Assembly: GCA_020201235.1 (NCBI GenBank)
Contig: JAIVHD010000236.1
Span: forward strand, 1 to 13,748
Source: Lysobacteraceae bacterium
Lineage (GTDB): Bacteria; Pseudomonadota; Gammaproteobacteria; Xanthomonadales; Wenzhouxiangellaceae
Reading direction: 5' to 3'
Length of the DNA: 13,748 bases
In this document: positions 1-7,550 of the stretch, piece by piece
Position numbering within the stretch: the first letter of the stretch is position 1
How the letters are laid out: the number at the start of each line of letters is the position of its first letter
Notes under the pieces: generated by a model
Database searches by the model: none
Seen by the model: the letters and a program-made list of their open reading frames with translations, nothing else
What the model was told of the DNA's origin: nothing
Translations under genes and position numbers: made by a program

Positions 1-2
1 CA

Positions 3-1694
3 TTGATGATGGATCGCTCTGGCGACGAGATTTCTGAAGCGATTACTGATCGATTCTCGCGCGGCGATCGGTGCATCACAGCTCGGGATAACCATGGCAA
101 CATTCTTCACTCGCGCTGGCTAACTCAAAAACCGACACTTATCCCCGAGCTCAATCTGCATGTAGCACCGACCCGTCAGCAACTCTACATGTATGACGGT
201 TATAGCCGCGCCGAGGCGCGCCGGCAGGGAATCGACAGTGCAATGCGCAAGTTCATCTTTCAGATGTCACGTGACGAAGGCATACGCGAGGTTATTTCTT
301 ACGTCTACAGTCAAAATCCGACGGGTATCAAGGCAGTCCAGAAACTGCAGGAAGAGGTAGGCAGCATCCGCTTTATCAGGCTGTTTCAGCGGTGGTGCCT
401 GGTTTTCGGCCGACGCAGGCTAAACCAACGAGTGACGCTGCTGACCGACGCAGCGCTCAGGCGCACGCAAGAGGCATACCAGCAGCGTTCCCATGCACTC
501 AAGCAGTGGTTCGAGAGCTGGCTGAGTCAACCCATGGATCGGCGCTCGACCGGCTTTTCGGCCTTGCCAGAGAGTTGCTTTCAATTGACTGCAGACCACA
601 TCATAAGCACCCTGGCCTTGGACCGAAACCGTGACGAGGTGCTCGACGTCGGCTGCAGCAGCGCCGTCGTCAGCCGGTACGTTGCGCCATACAGTCGTCG
701 CTTTCATGGCATTGATGCCACTGCTGGTTTGATCGCCGATATCGACACCGATTCAATCGTTACCGGCAGCGGGGAGCCGGTACGCTTTTCAGTGGCCGAT
801 GGGCGCAAACTACCGTTCCCGGAACATGCCTTCGACAAAGTTTACTGTTCCGGGGTGCTTCATATGCTGCCATCGCACGGGGATGCCACAATTATGGTTG
901 AGGAAATGATTCGAGTCTGCTCGGCCGGCGGCAAGATCCTGCTGGCTGCGGTACCGGACTCGGCCAAGAGCAAGAAGGGACGATGGCTGGCCTGGCGCCG
1001 TTCCAACCTGAGCGGCAAGCTCAGGCTGACGGCGGCAATGGTAACGCCACGGCCGTTGCGTCGTCTCGCGCAGACAGCTGGCCTCATCCAGAAAAATCCA
1101 GTGGCTTTTCTGGAATTTGACCTGCAGGCCCTCAAGTCATCTTACGAATCACGCGGATTCCACTGCCAATTGCTCGATTATCCCGGCAACTACTGGAGCA
1201 GGGATTTTCGCACGTCACGCTCCAATTTCGTCATCACCAAGCCACGTAGCCTATCTGGTGGGCGCCGCCAAACATTCAGTCATTCTCACAGCGTGACTGA
1301 GTCTACCCATCCGTTTCGTTCACCGTCAGGCCGCGCTCACCGGCCAGCTTGCGCCATCATGAATCAAGGCCCGGTAGGACGAATTTTGATCAAATGGGCG
1401 CTTCAGCCAGGGCACGCCCCAACGGTGGTGGCGCAGTCGGGCCTCAGCCAGCGCGGCGTCAGCACGCGCCTGCTCTCCCCGGGAATCCCGCTGCAAACGA
1501 ATCCATGGCACTTCAAACAGGCCGGGCAGGCGTTGATCCAGGGCATCGAGCAGCACTCGCGACTGATCATCGAGGGGTCCCCGGCCACGCAGCAACCGCG
1601 CCAGACGCAACCGGTCGGCAAGCAGGGTCTTGCTCAATCCCAACACGGGTGCCAATCCAAAGGTGCCACGCTGTGCCTGAATGCGAATCGATAG
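3..1694 (+). CDS. GNAT acetyltransferase-SAM methyltransferase fusion, 5' partial
   Basis: The reading frame is open to the window edge, so the true start is probably upstream; the TTG/ATG codons at 3-11 give no reliable start. Residues about 20-130 resemble a GNAT N-acyltransferase: an acidic Tyr-rich strand, then ARRQGIDSAMRKF, the acetyl-CoA loop region, and a conserved SQNP segment. Residues about 210-400 are a class I SAM-dependent methyltransferase: motif I is VLDVGCSSAVVS, the acidic residue ending strand 2 is in HGID, and ADGRKLPFPEHAFD followed by SGVLHML are the later motifs. Substrates cannot be told. The recognisable protein ends near residue 415 (FVITKP, about position 1250). The remaining ~145 residues are rich in Gln, His, Arg and Pro, and from 1326 on they run antisense through the convergent DUF6817 gene, so the tail looks like read-through after a lost stop codon. 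Domain calls are fairly sure; the 3' end is not. Confidence 0.7.
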   Translation: MMMDRSGDEISEAITDRFSRGDRCITARDNHGNILHSRWLTQKPTLIPELNLHVAPTRQQLYMYDGYSRAEARRQGIDSAMRKFIFQMSRDEGIREVISYVYSQNPTGIKAVQKLQEEVGSIRFIRLFQRWCLVFGRRRLNQRVTLLTDAALRRTQEAYQQRSHALKQWFESWLSQPMDRRSTGFSALPESCFQLTADHIISTLALDRNRDEVLDVGCSSAVVSRYVAPYSRRFHGIDATAGLIADIDTDSIVTGSGEPVRFSVADGRKLPFPEHAFDKVYCSGVLHMLPSHGDATIMVEEMIRVCSAGGKILLAAVPDSAKSKKGRWLAWRRSNLSGKLRLTAAMVTPRPLRRLAQTAGLIQKNPVAFLEFDLQALKSSYESRGFHCQLLDYPGNYWSRDFRTSRSNFVITKPRSLSGGRRQTFSHSHSVTESTHPFRSPSGRAHRPACAIMNQGPVGRILIKWALQPGHAPTVVAQSGLSQRGVSTRLLSPGIPLQTNPWHFKQAGQALIQGIEQHSRLIIEGSPATQQPRQTQPVGKQGLAQSQHGCQSKGATLCLNANR

Positions 1695-2219
1695 CGCCTT
1701 ACCGGTCATGCCAGCGGCCCGCAATACTTGCAAGCATTCTGGTGTCTTGACCCAGGGTTCCGCACATGCCAGCAGAGCAGAAATGATGTCGAAACCAAAG
1801 CCCTCCATTTGCTCCGCAAGATCTGCCGCATGCACAACCAGCAACGGCGCAATCAGTTGGGCAGGCACGCGTGCCGTTGAGCCGGTTAACGCATTGCGCA
1901 ATTCAAGGCCATCCTCGGGCAGTGCCGCCCCCCCTTTGGCAAGTTCGACCGCCTGAGCGTAGAGGTCGACCCTGTCGTGTGAGCAAAACAGAAACACTAG
2001 CCGCTCGGCGTCGTCACCAATCAACGCTCGAAGCTGCTCCCGCTGGTGGTAACTGTAGAGCCCATAGGGATATTGCTGAGTTGAGTAGGCACTGTGGAAC
2101 AGACCAATCCGGACAGTCATCGCATCCTGCTCCCAGCGTTGCAGCAGCTCCGCGACGCCCTGCAGATGATCCTGAAAACCCCGGCCGCGCGAATGTTTGT
2201 AGCGATTGGCAACACTCAT
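1326..2219 (-). CDS. DUF6817 domain protein (HD-like), possibly 5' shortened
   Basis: The N-terminal ~90 residues fit the DUF6817 family, which looks like a reduced HD-type metal-binding helical domain. His18 sits in FQDHLQGV, His42 in GLFHSAYST, and His81 in FCSHDR. The rest (about residues 100-297) is helical and I do not recognise it. No biochemical role is known to me. The ATG at 2219 overlaps the stop of the upstream oxygenase gene (ATGA), with no Shine-Dalgarno sequence, so translation is probably coupled. The same frame stays open upstream of 2219 and reads like a natural helix (GELDRLSASI) leading into the first conserved residues, so the original start may have been lost together with the end of the oxygenase gene. 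The 3' end converges on the GNAT-methyltransferase frame. Family assignment is from memory of the motif pattern. Confidence 0.6.
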   Translation of the reverse strand: MSVANRYKHSRGRGFQDHLQGVAELLQRWEQDAMTVRIGLFHSAYSTQQYPYGLYSYHQREQLRALIGDDAERLVFLFCSHDRVDLYAQAVELAKGGAALPEDGLELRNALTGSTARVPAQLIAPLLVVHAADLAEQMEGFGFDIISALLACAEPWVKTPECLQVLRAAGMTGKALSIRIQAQRGTFGLAPVLGLSKTLLADRLRLARLLRGRGPLDDQSRVLLDALDQRLPGLFEVPWIRLQRDSRGEQARADAALAEARLRHHRWGVPWLKRPFDQNSSYRALIHDGASWPVSAA

Positions 2220-3223
2220 AATGCTTGCGCTAAGCCGATCGAGCTCACCGGACGATTCGGCGGGCGACAGGTGAAACTGAAGCGAATCTGAGCGAGTGTC
2301 CGGTGCACAAGATCGAGCACCCCAGGCGCAAATTGACGGCCCGATTCAAGCGCAAATTCCATTCCCAGTTGGGAACGCAGGGCTCGTCGACCCAGCCGCG
2401 TATGCCAGGGCAGCTGACGGGTGATCTGATCGCTCAAATACCAACGCTTGCGGCCACTGCTTGGATGCACACTGATGACCGGCTGGCAACAGCGGGTTCG
2501 CAACCGTCGCCGGCCGCGCAGGCTGACCTCGTACCCTGCGCGCTCAAGTACGTTACGCGCGTCCTTAAAATCATTACAGCCGGAGACTTCCTGCCAGCTC
2601 AACGCAAGCGATTGGGTGACCTTCTTTGGCAACAGCCGATACAGTCGCGACTCTCGGTCCATCAGCTCCCGGGTGTAAAGCACCCGCTCACCTTCAAGCG
2701 GCTGAGTCACATCTGCGGGCAATGCGTCATACAACTCAACAAAACTGGCCATGGGTGTCTCGCCGCCATGCTGTGGGGCGATCTGACAATTGAAAACGAT
2801 GCGCTCGGGTGGCAGCGGCGTGTGCGTGGCTTCCAGATGTTGTTCGATCACCAGATTGCTTGGGGCTTCAGTGGTGTTGTAAACATTATTGTGCACCCGC
2901 GACCGTCGCGACACACCGCCGATGTAGCGCTCCTGCACGGGCAGGAATTCGGCCGCCACCGCTTCAAATTCCTCGGCAGAGTTCACCGGCAAACCGCGTA
3001 ACAAGAGCCCACCATGGGCCAAAATCATCGCACCCAGCGGTTCATGCTGTGAGCGCAGCAGTTCGAGCCATTCCGTCAACCTGGGGAGGTTCTCCCTGCC
3101 CCGGCCAAGCGCGCTGGCATACGGCAGCGCGTCCAGCACTGAAATCCACTGCGCTTTTGCCTGCACAAACTTCATGTCAGGGGACGGGCTGGCACTTCGG
3201 ATGTTGTCGGCGTTAGCGGACAT
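2216..3223 (-). CDS. TauD/TfdA-family Fe(II)/2-oxoglutarate oxygenase, C-terminally truncated
   Basis: The protein resembles the SyrP-like branch of the TauD/TfdA family, which hydroxylates amino-acid-like substrates using Fe(II) and 2-oxoglutarate. The first half of the iron site is visible as His129-x-Glu131 (QHLEATHTP), followed by the typical strand FNCQIAP and the QHGGETPMA segment at about 142-159. The penultimate helix and strand (FAPGVLDLVHRTLAQ, IRFSFTC) are present. The expected C-terminal part, a Trp/Gly-Asp-Asn strand with the distal iron-binding His and the 2-oxoglutarate-binding Arg, is missing. After about residue 320 the frame turns into unrelated sequence and stops in the start of the next gene. 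It could therefore not form a complete facial triad. The start at 3223 is the first ATG, with only weak ribosome-binding potential. The likely setting is biosynthesis with the DUF6817 and GNAT-methyltransferase neighbours; the substrate is unknown. Confidence 0.65.
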   Translation of the reverse strand: MSANADNIRSASPSPDMKFVQAKAQWISVLDALPYASALGRGRENLPRLTEWLELLRSQHEPLGAMILAHGGLLLRGLPVNSAEEFEAVAAEFLPVQERYIGGVSRRSRVHNNVYNTTEAPSNLVIEQHLEATHTPLPPERIVFNCQIAPQHGGETPMASFVELYDALPADVTQPLEGERVLYTRELMDRESRLYRLLPKKVTQSLALSWQEVSGCNDFKDARNVLERAGYEVSLRGRRRLRTRCCQPVISVHPSSGRKRWYLSDQITRQLPWHTRLGRRALRSQLGMEFALESGRQFAPGVLDLVHRTLAQIRFSFTCRPPNRPVSSIGLAQAL

Positions 3224-3400
3224 CGACGGAATTTTTCACAACAGGCGGCATCGCTCGTACTCCCCTTGGCGGCACCTATGGCGCGCCTTGCGTTGGTCGC
3301 CTAGTGTAGCGAACTCCCGCTGCAACCGCTGGGATTGCCAATCAGCGACAGTCGCTAGCGCAGTCTGGTCTTTGCTTTTACTTCGATACCAATTGCGCGC
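3224..3400. other. Intergenic region upstream of the oxygenase gene
   Basis: No coding sequence is supported here. It should hold the promoter of the minus-strand oxygenase unit. A TACACT-like -10 hexamer lies on the minus strand near 3303-3308, but no convincing -35 is at the right distance. A 6+6 nt perfect palindrome with a one-base centre (AGCGAC/GTCGCT, 3344-3356) is the only other structure seen. Confidence 0.35.
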
Positions 3401-3433
3401 AGAAAAACGCCGCCCGAAAAATCGGGCGGCGTT
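3401..3433 (-). terminator. Rho-independent terminator of norZ
   Basis: A perfect 12-bp stem (3406-3417 pairing with 3422-3433, core CGCCGCCCGA) closes a 4-nt loop. Read on the minus strand, the stem is followed directly by a run of T, so it ends transcripts from norZ, whose stop codon lies about 90 nt upstream on that strand. Confidence 0.85.
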
Positions 3434-3441
3434 GCGGGAGT

Positions 3442-3518
3442 GCGGCCTAAATACCCTCGGGCACACCTATACACACGGTCTGAGACCGCCTGCGTCATGC
3501 CCGAGGGTACTAAGCCGC
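3442..3518. repeat. Nested inverted repeat between the norZ stop and its terminator
   Basis: A perfect 12-bp arm (TACCCTCGGGCA, 3452-3463) pairs with 3498-3509. A further 5-bp pair lies outside (GCGGC 3442-3446 with GCCGC 3514-3518), separated by a small asymmetric internal loop. The 34-nt interior holds its own short palindrome (GGTCTGAGACC, 3477-3487). In norZ mRNA this would fold into a long branched hairpin starting only about 7 nt past the stop codon. It has no T-run of its own. It could be a 3' stability element, a processing site or a REP-like repeat. The pairing is certain on paper; the function is not known. Confidence 0.6.
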
Positions 3519-3524
3519 AGCAGA

Positions 3525-5810
3525 TCAGGCGCGGGCTGGCGCTTCGGCCGTGACCGAGCCGACGGGTGCTGATTCGGCCCGTCCGCCGCGCCACAGGCCA
3601 AACACGAACCAGGCCAGCAATGCACCGCCGCCGGCAAAGATGATGTCGCCGGGCACCCGCATCCAGACCATGGTTTCCATCCACGTCGAATGGATGATTT
3701 CGGGCGAACGCGCGTACCACAGGCCCTCGGTGATCGACCAGTAGGCCTGGTAAACGCCGGCCGGCAGCAGCGAGCCGAACACCATGGCGGCAAGACCGAT
3801 GTTGAGCATCCAGAATGTCGGTTTCAGCAACCGGCTGTTCCAGGCCGAATCGCGGGTCAGGCCGCGCAGCCCGAACAGCAGCAATCCGATGCCGAGCATG
3901 CCGTAGACGCCGAACAACGCCGCGTGACCATGGGCCGGCGTGGTGTTCAGGCCCTGGATGTAATAAAGCGATATCGGCGGGTTGATCAAAAAGCCGAGCA
4001 GGCCGGCACCGACCAGGTTCCAGAACGCCACGGAGACGAAGAACAGGATCGGCCATTTGTAGCGCTGCACCCAGACCGCGGCCTTGCGCAACTGGAAGTT
4101 TTCATAGGCCTCGAAGCCGATCAGCACCAGCGGCACCACTTCCAGCGCCGAGAATACCGCCCCGACCGCGATCACCGAAGTAGGCGTGCCGGCGAAGTAC
4201 AAATGGTGCAAGGTCCCGAGTATGCCGCCCAACAGGAAAATGATGGTGGCAAACAGCGTCGCATGGGTTGCAAGCTGCGCACGAATGAGCCCCATTCGAG
4301 TGAACAGCAGCGCAACCACCGCGGTGGCGAAGACCTCGAAGAATCCTTCGACCCACAGATGCACCACCCACCAGCGCCAGTAGGTCACCATCGACAAGTG
4401 GGTGTGCTTGCCCCAGGTCAGACCGGCGGCGTAGAACAGGCCTATGGCGATGGTCGACAGGAACAGGATGGTGATCAGTGCGCGGTTCTCGGAAGGCTGT
4501 TTCAACGCCGGCCACAGCGAGCGGGCAACCAGCGCAAGCCAGATCATCAGCCCGACAAACAGCAGGATCTGCCAGAAGCGGCCCAGGTCGACGTATTCCC
4601 AGCCCTGGTGGCCGAGCCAGAAGTTGGTGTCCAGGTCGAAGCGCTGCATCACGCCGAACCACTCGCCGGCCATGGACCCCACCACGACGACCAGCAGGGC
4701 CACGTAAAGCACGTTGACGCCAAGCGTCTGGAATTTCGGCTCATGCCCCGAGATGGCCGGCGCCACGTACAGGCCGGTGGCCAGCCAGGCCGTGGCAATC
4801 CAGAACACGCCGAGCTGGGTATGCCAGGTGCGCGCGACCGAGTACGGCAACCATTCGGACAGGTTGAAGCCGTAGAAACCGTGGCCTTCGACCGCGTAGT
4901 GGGCGGTAATCATGCCCATCAGCATCTGCGCGATGAACAGCGCGACGACGGTATAGAAGTACTTGGCGACCGCACGCTGCGATGCGGTCGGGTTCGACGA
5001 TAGCAGCGGATCGGAGTTGGGCGGCGTCGGAAGCTCCCCTTCGTGTTTCGTCGCCACGTAATACCAGCACAGCGCGCCGATACCGGCCAGCAGCAGGATG
5101 ATGGACGCCATGGACCACATTGCCGTACCGGTGGTCGGGCTATTGCCCACCAGCGGTTCGTGCGGCCAGTTGCTGGTATAGGTGATATCGCTGTCCGGGC
5201 GTTCGGTGGTCGCCGCCCAGGCGGCCCAATGGAAGAACGCCGGCATCAGTTCGCGATGCTCGACCGAGCTGATCGCATCGTTGGCGATTGCGTATTGCTC
5301 GCGTAGCGATTCCTGCTCGGCGCCGTTGCCGAACAGATCACGGTAGTGAGAATGCACCTGCGCTATCGCTTCGGCCCGTTCGCTGGAAACTGTGATGCTT
5401 CCGGTCTGCGGATCGTAGGTGTTGGTTCGCATCTCGCCGACCAGTCTCGCTTTCAACCCGGCCTGGGCCTCGGGCTCGAGTCGGTCGAATTCAATTCCGT
5501 ACTGCTGTTTCGACCAGATATCGAGCAGCGCCACGGCCTCGCGATGGAGCCAGTCGGCCGACCAGTCGGGTGCCACGTAGGCCCCGTGTCCCCAGACCGA
5601 GCCGACCTGCTGGCCGCCCAGGGTCTGCCAGACCTGGCGCCCGCGCTGGATATCGTCACGCGTGTAGATGAGGTCGCCGTCTTCGCTGACAACCGTCTCC
5701 GGTATCGGTGGCATTTCGCGATAGATCTCGGAACCGATCAGCAACAGCGCGCCGAACGAAACGACGAACATCACTCCCAGAACCCACCACAGGCGTCGCG
5801 TCGGATTCAT
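3525..5810 (-). CDS. norZ: Quinol-dependent nitric oxide reductase, single subunit (qNor)
   Basis: This inner-membrane enzyme reduces two NO to N2O with electrons from quinol. The 761 residues match the family's usual length. An N-terminal helix (about 8-27) anchors a periplasmic cytochrome-c-like domain that, as in all qNors, lacks a CxxCH heme-binding motif. The catalytic domain of about 12 helices follows from about residue 230. Expected metal ligands are all present: His330 (low-spin heme b, TWHTQLG), His484 and Glu488 (HLWVEGFFEVF; non-heme FeB), His535-His536 (LGTLHHLYFAGTP; FeB), and His627/His629 (PAHGHAALFGVYG; heme b3 and heme b). The ATG at 5810 has a strong AAGGAG (minus strand of 5818-5823) seven bases away. 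The gene is a single transcription unit with its own NsrR-controlled promoter and terminator, divergent from the DUF454-nnrS-nsrR run. Nothing looks damaged. Confidence 0.96.
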   Translation of the reverse strand: MNPTRRLWWVLGVMFVVSFGALLLIGSEIYREMPPIPETVVSEDGDLIYTRDDIQRGRQVWQTLGGQQVGSVWGHGAYVAPDWSADWLHREAVALLDIWSKQQYGIEFDRLEPEAQAGLKARLVGEMRTNTYDPQTGSITVSSERAEAIAQVHSHYRDLFGNGAEQESLREQYAIANDAISSVEHRELMPAFFHWAAWAATTERPDSDITYTSNWPHEPLVGNSPTTGTAMWSMASIILLLAGIGALCWYYVATKHEGELPTPPNSDPLLSSNPTASQRAVAKYFYTVVALFIAQMLMGMITAHYAVEGHGFYGFNLSEWLPYSVARTWHTQLGVFWIATAWLATGLYVAPAISGHEPKFQTLGVNVLYVALLVVVVGSMAGEWFGVMQRFDLDTNFWLGHQGWEYVDLGRFWQILLFVGLMIWLALVARSLWPALKQPSENRALITILFLSTIAIGLFYAAGLTWGKHTHLSMVTYWRWWVVHLWVEGFFEVFATAVVALLFTRMGLIRAQLATHATLFATIIFLLGGILGTLHHLYFAGTPTSVIAVGAVFSALEVVPLVLIGFEAYENFQLRKAAVWVQRYKWPILFFVSVAFWNLVGAGLLGFLINPPISLYYIQGLNTTPAHGHAALFGVYGMLGIGLLLFGLRGLTRDSAWNSRLLKPTFWMLNIGLAAMVFGSLLPAGVYQAYWSITEGLWYARSPEIIHSTWMETMVWMRVPGDIIFAGGGALLAWFVFGLWRGGRAESAPVGSVTAEAPARA

Positions 5811-5880
5811 GCTTTTTCTCCTTGAAAATTCCTGATAATCAGAGGCCGGTCAATGGCCAGCCGTCGGGCATCGACGACTT

Positions 5881-5903
5881 AAGATGTATTCTACATACCT
5901 TTA
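5881..5903. promoter_or_regulatory. Putative NsrR operator 1 (norZ side)
   Basis: This is a 23-bp site of the 11-1-11 NsrR type (known half-site AAGATGCATTT). The left half reads AAGATGTATTC, a strong match; the right half is weaker, with 6 of 11 symmetric positions kept. It covers the norZ -10 hexamer, the position expected for repression. Confidence 0.65.
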
Positions 5904-5916
5904 TGCTGAATGTGTA
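5888..5916 (-). promoter_or_regulatory. Predicted sigma70 promoter of norZ
   Basis: On the minus strand, TACACA (5911-5916) and TAGAAT (5888-5893) are separated by 17 bp, giving a start near 5881 and a leader of about 70 nt to the norZ ATG. It overlaps the divergent promoter almost completely. Confidence 0.55.
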
Positions 5917-5920
5917 TACT
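5892..5920 (+). promoter_or_regulatory. Predicted sigma70 promoter of DUF454-nnrS-nsrR
   Basis: TATACT (5915-5920) is a good -10; a weak -35 (TACATA, 5892-5897) stands 17 bp upstream. A start near 5927 leaves a short leader of about 25 nt before the ATG at 5952. Confidence 0.5.
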
Positions 5921-5931
5921 AAATGCATCTT
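5909..5931. promoter_or_regulatory. Putative NsrR operator 2 (DUF454-nnrS-nsrR side)
   Basis: In this second 23-bp NsrR-type site the right half AAATGCATCTT is the exact consensus half-site, while the left half (AATGTGTATAC) is weaker. The site covers the -10 hexamer of the plus-strand promoter. nsrR lies downstream in the same direction, so this would close an autoregulatory loop. Confidence 0.7.
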
Positions 5932-5951
5932 GAACTCCGGGCTCGTCTGAC

Positions 5952-6350
5952 ATGATTGACATCAGCATGAAACTGCATCCGACATCGATACTGGGCTACA
6001 GGGTACTGGCAGTATCCGCACTCAGCGCCGGAACGCTGGGCCTGCTGCTACCATTGCTGCCGACCACACCGTTCATACTGGTCGCGCTTTGGGCGTCCGC
6101 GCGCGGCGCGCCGAAATTGCACGAAAAGATTCTCACCCACCCGCGGTTCGGTCCATCGGTCCAGGCCTGGCAGACACAGCGTGCGGTATCGAGCCGGGCC
6201 AAGTGGCTGGCCTGCTCGATGATGACTGTAAGCTGGTTTGGGCTTTGGCTGAGCGATGTGCATTCGGGCATTCTGGCGGCGCTGGCGGTCCTGTTCGTCG
6301 CCGTTGCCACTTACCTGCTTGCCCGCCCCGAACCCGTGGAGTCGTCCTGA
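5952..6350 (+). CDS. DUF454 (YbaN-like) small inner-membrane protein
   Basis: The 132-residue protein matches the DUF454/YbaN family: a first membrane helix with GLLLPLLPTTPFILVALWASA (shown here by its core LPLLPTTPF), the following PKLHEKILTHPRFGP segment, a basic loop around residues 75-85, and two closely spaced C-terminal helices (about 87-125). The family has no firm biochemical function; in other proteobacteria it is often found near respiratory and NO-response genes. It is the first gene of a run with nnrS, with which it shares one base (TGATG), and nsrR. No good Shine-Dalgarno precedes the ATG at 5952, nor the alternative ATG at 5967, so the start is uncertain by five codons. The proposed NsrR operator 2 lies just upstream. 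Confidence 0.85.
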   Translation: MIDISMKLHPTSILGYRVLAVSALSAGTLGLLLPLLPTTPFILVALWASARGAPKLHEKILTHPRFGPSVQAWQTQRAVSSRAKWLACSMMTVSWFGLWLSDVHSGILAALAVLFVAVATYLLARPEPVESS

Positions 6351-7519
6351 TGCAGATCTTCCGGACCGTGTTTGCGGCGGGTTTTCGTCCGTTCTTTTCC
6401 GCGTGCGCACTTTATGCCATCGTCTTGATGACCGCCTGGATTGGCGTGTTCACGTTTGGCTGGAGCATGGCCGGGTCGCAGCCGAACAACTGGCATGCCC
6501 ATGAAATGATCCACGGCGTGGTCGTCGCCGCGATTGCCGGCTTTTTGCTGACCGCGGTGCCCAAGTGGACCGGGACCCGGCCGGTGGCCGGTGCCCCGCT
6601 TGCACTGCTATGGCTGCTCTGGCTGGCCGGCAGAGTGGTCTTCTGGGTCACCGACACCGGTGCGGCGAACCCGGCCGGCCGGATCGCCGAAGGCATCGAT
6701 CTGCTGTTTCTGCCGGCACTGGCCCTTGCCATGGCCTGGCCAATTGTGAAAACCGGCAACCGGCGCAACCTGCTGATCGTGGTTGTGCTTGCCGCACTGT
6801 TCGCGACCAACCTGATGCAGGGATTCGCGCCGCTGGCGCAAAAAGCGAACATCCTGGCGCTGGACCTTGTGTTGCTTTTGATGGCCATCATCGCTGGCCG
6901 GATCGGCCCGGCATTTACCCGTAACTGGCTGCTCAAACGGGGACTCAACGCCAAAGCAGTCCGGGTTCATGGCTGGTTGGATATTCTGGCGCTGGCGCTG
7001 ATCGTCGTGCTTGGCCTGGCAACGCTGTTTTCCGCCCCGGCACAGATTGTCGGCACGATCGCCCTGGCTGCGGGTCTGGCCCACCTGGCCAGACTGCTCG
7101 ACTGGCAGGGCTGGCGCGCCTGGCGCGATCCGCTGGTCTGGGTGCTGCACTTGGGTTATGCCTGGATCGTGGTCGCGCTGCTGCTGCGCGGTATCGCCAG
7201 CCATACTTTCGCACTGCCAGCCAGCACATGGATACATGCACTCGGCGTCGGTGCCATGGGCACGCTGATACTCGGCGTGATGGCACGCGCCACGCTGGGC
7301 CACACCGGCCACGAATTGCGACTGCCGCGAGGTGGCTGGATCATGTTTGTATCGATAGCCATCGCGGCAATCGCGCGCATTGGCAACGCAATCGGGGGCT
7401 TCGATCACGGCTTTGCGCTGACGCTGGCCGGCCTGGCCTGGATCGCCGCGTTCGCCCTGTTCGGTTTGCTATTCTTTCCCAAACTGCTGCGCCCGCGCAT
7501 CGACGGCCACCCGGGCTGA
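6350..7519 (+). CDS. nnrS: NnrS family NO-response membrane protein
   Basis: NnrS is a heme- and copper-containing polytopic inner-membrane protein that helps cells withstand NO-derived stress; its exact reaction is unsettled. The 389-residue product shows the family marks in order: GFRPFF near the N-terminus, NNWHAHEMIHG (about residue 48, likely metal ligands), AGFLLTAVPKWTG, LLWLAGR, AGRIGPAFTRNWL, and the C-terminal HALGVGAMGTLILGVMARATLGHTGH. It has about 12 hydrophobic segments. The frame is open further upstream, but the start at 6350 is chosen because it gives the conserved N-terminus, overlaps the DUF454 stop (TGATG) and has GGAG (6338-6341) eight bases before it. It is co-transcribed with DUF454 and nsrR and is a common member of NsrR regulons. 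Confidence 0.94.
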   Translation: MQIFRTVFAAGFRPFFSACALYAIVLMTAWIGVFTFGWSMAGSQPNNWHAHEMIHGVVVAAIAGFLLTAVPKWTGTRPVAGAPLALLWLLWLAGRVVFWVTDTGAANPAGRIAEGIDLLFLPALALAMAWPIVKTGNRRNLLIVVVLAALFATNLMQGFAPLAQKANILALDLVLLLMAIIAGRIGPAFTRNWLLKRGLNAKAVRVHGWLDILALALIVVLGLATLFSAPAQIVGTIALAAGLAHLARLLDWQGWRAWRDPLVWVLHLGYAWIVVALLLRGIASHTFALPASTWIHALGVGAMGTLILGVMARATLGHTGHELRLPRGGWIMFVSIAIAAIARIGNAIGGFDHGFALTLAGLAWIAAFALFGLLFFPKLLRPRIDGHPG

Positions 7520-7550
7520 TCATGCCGCACAGCATCTCGAGGACCCTCCG

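Noticed and set aside
1276..1300. Inverted repeat TCAGTCA/TGACTGA between the convergent genes
   Set aside because: Only 7 bp of stem, an 11-nt loop and no T-run on either side, so a terminator is not supported.
3690..5003. Long plus-strand open frame opposite norZ (437 codons)
   Set aside because: It is Gln/Arg/His-rich antisense of the conserved NO reductase with no family signal.
5832..5842. Short palindrome CTGATAATCAG in the norZ leader
   Set aside because: Too short for a known operator (FNR or NnrR would need TTGAT-N4-ATCAA) and its loop is too tight for an RNA hairpin.
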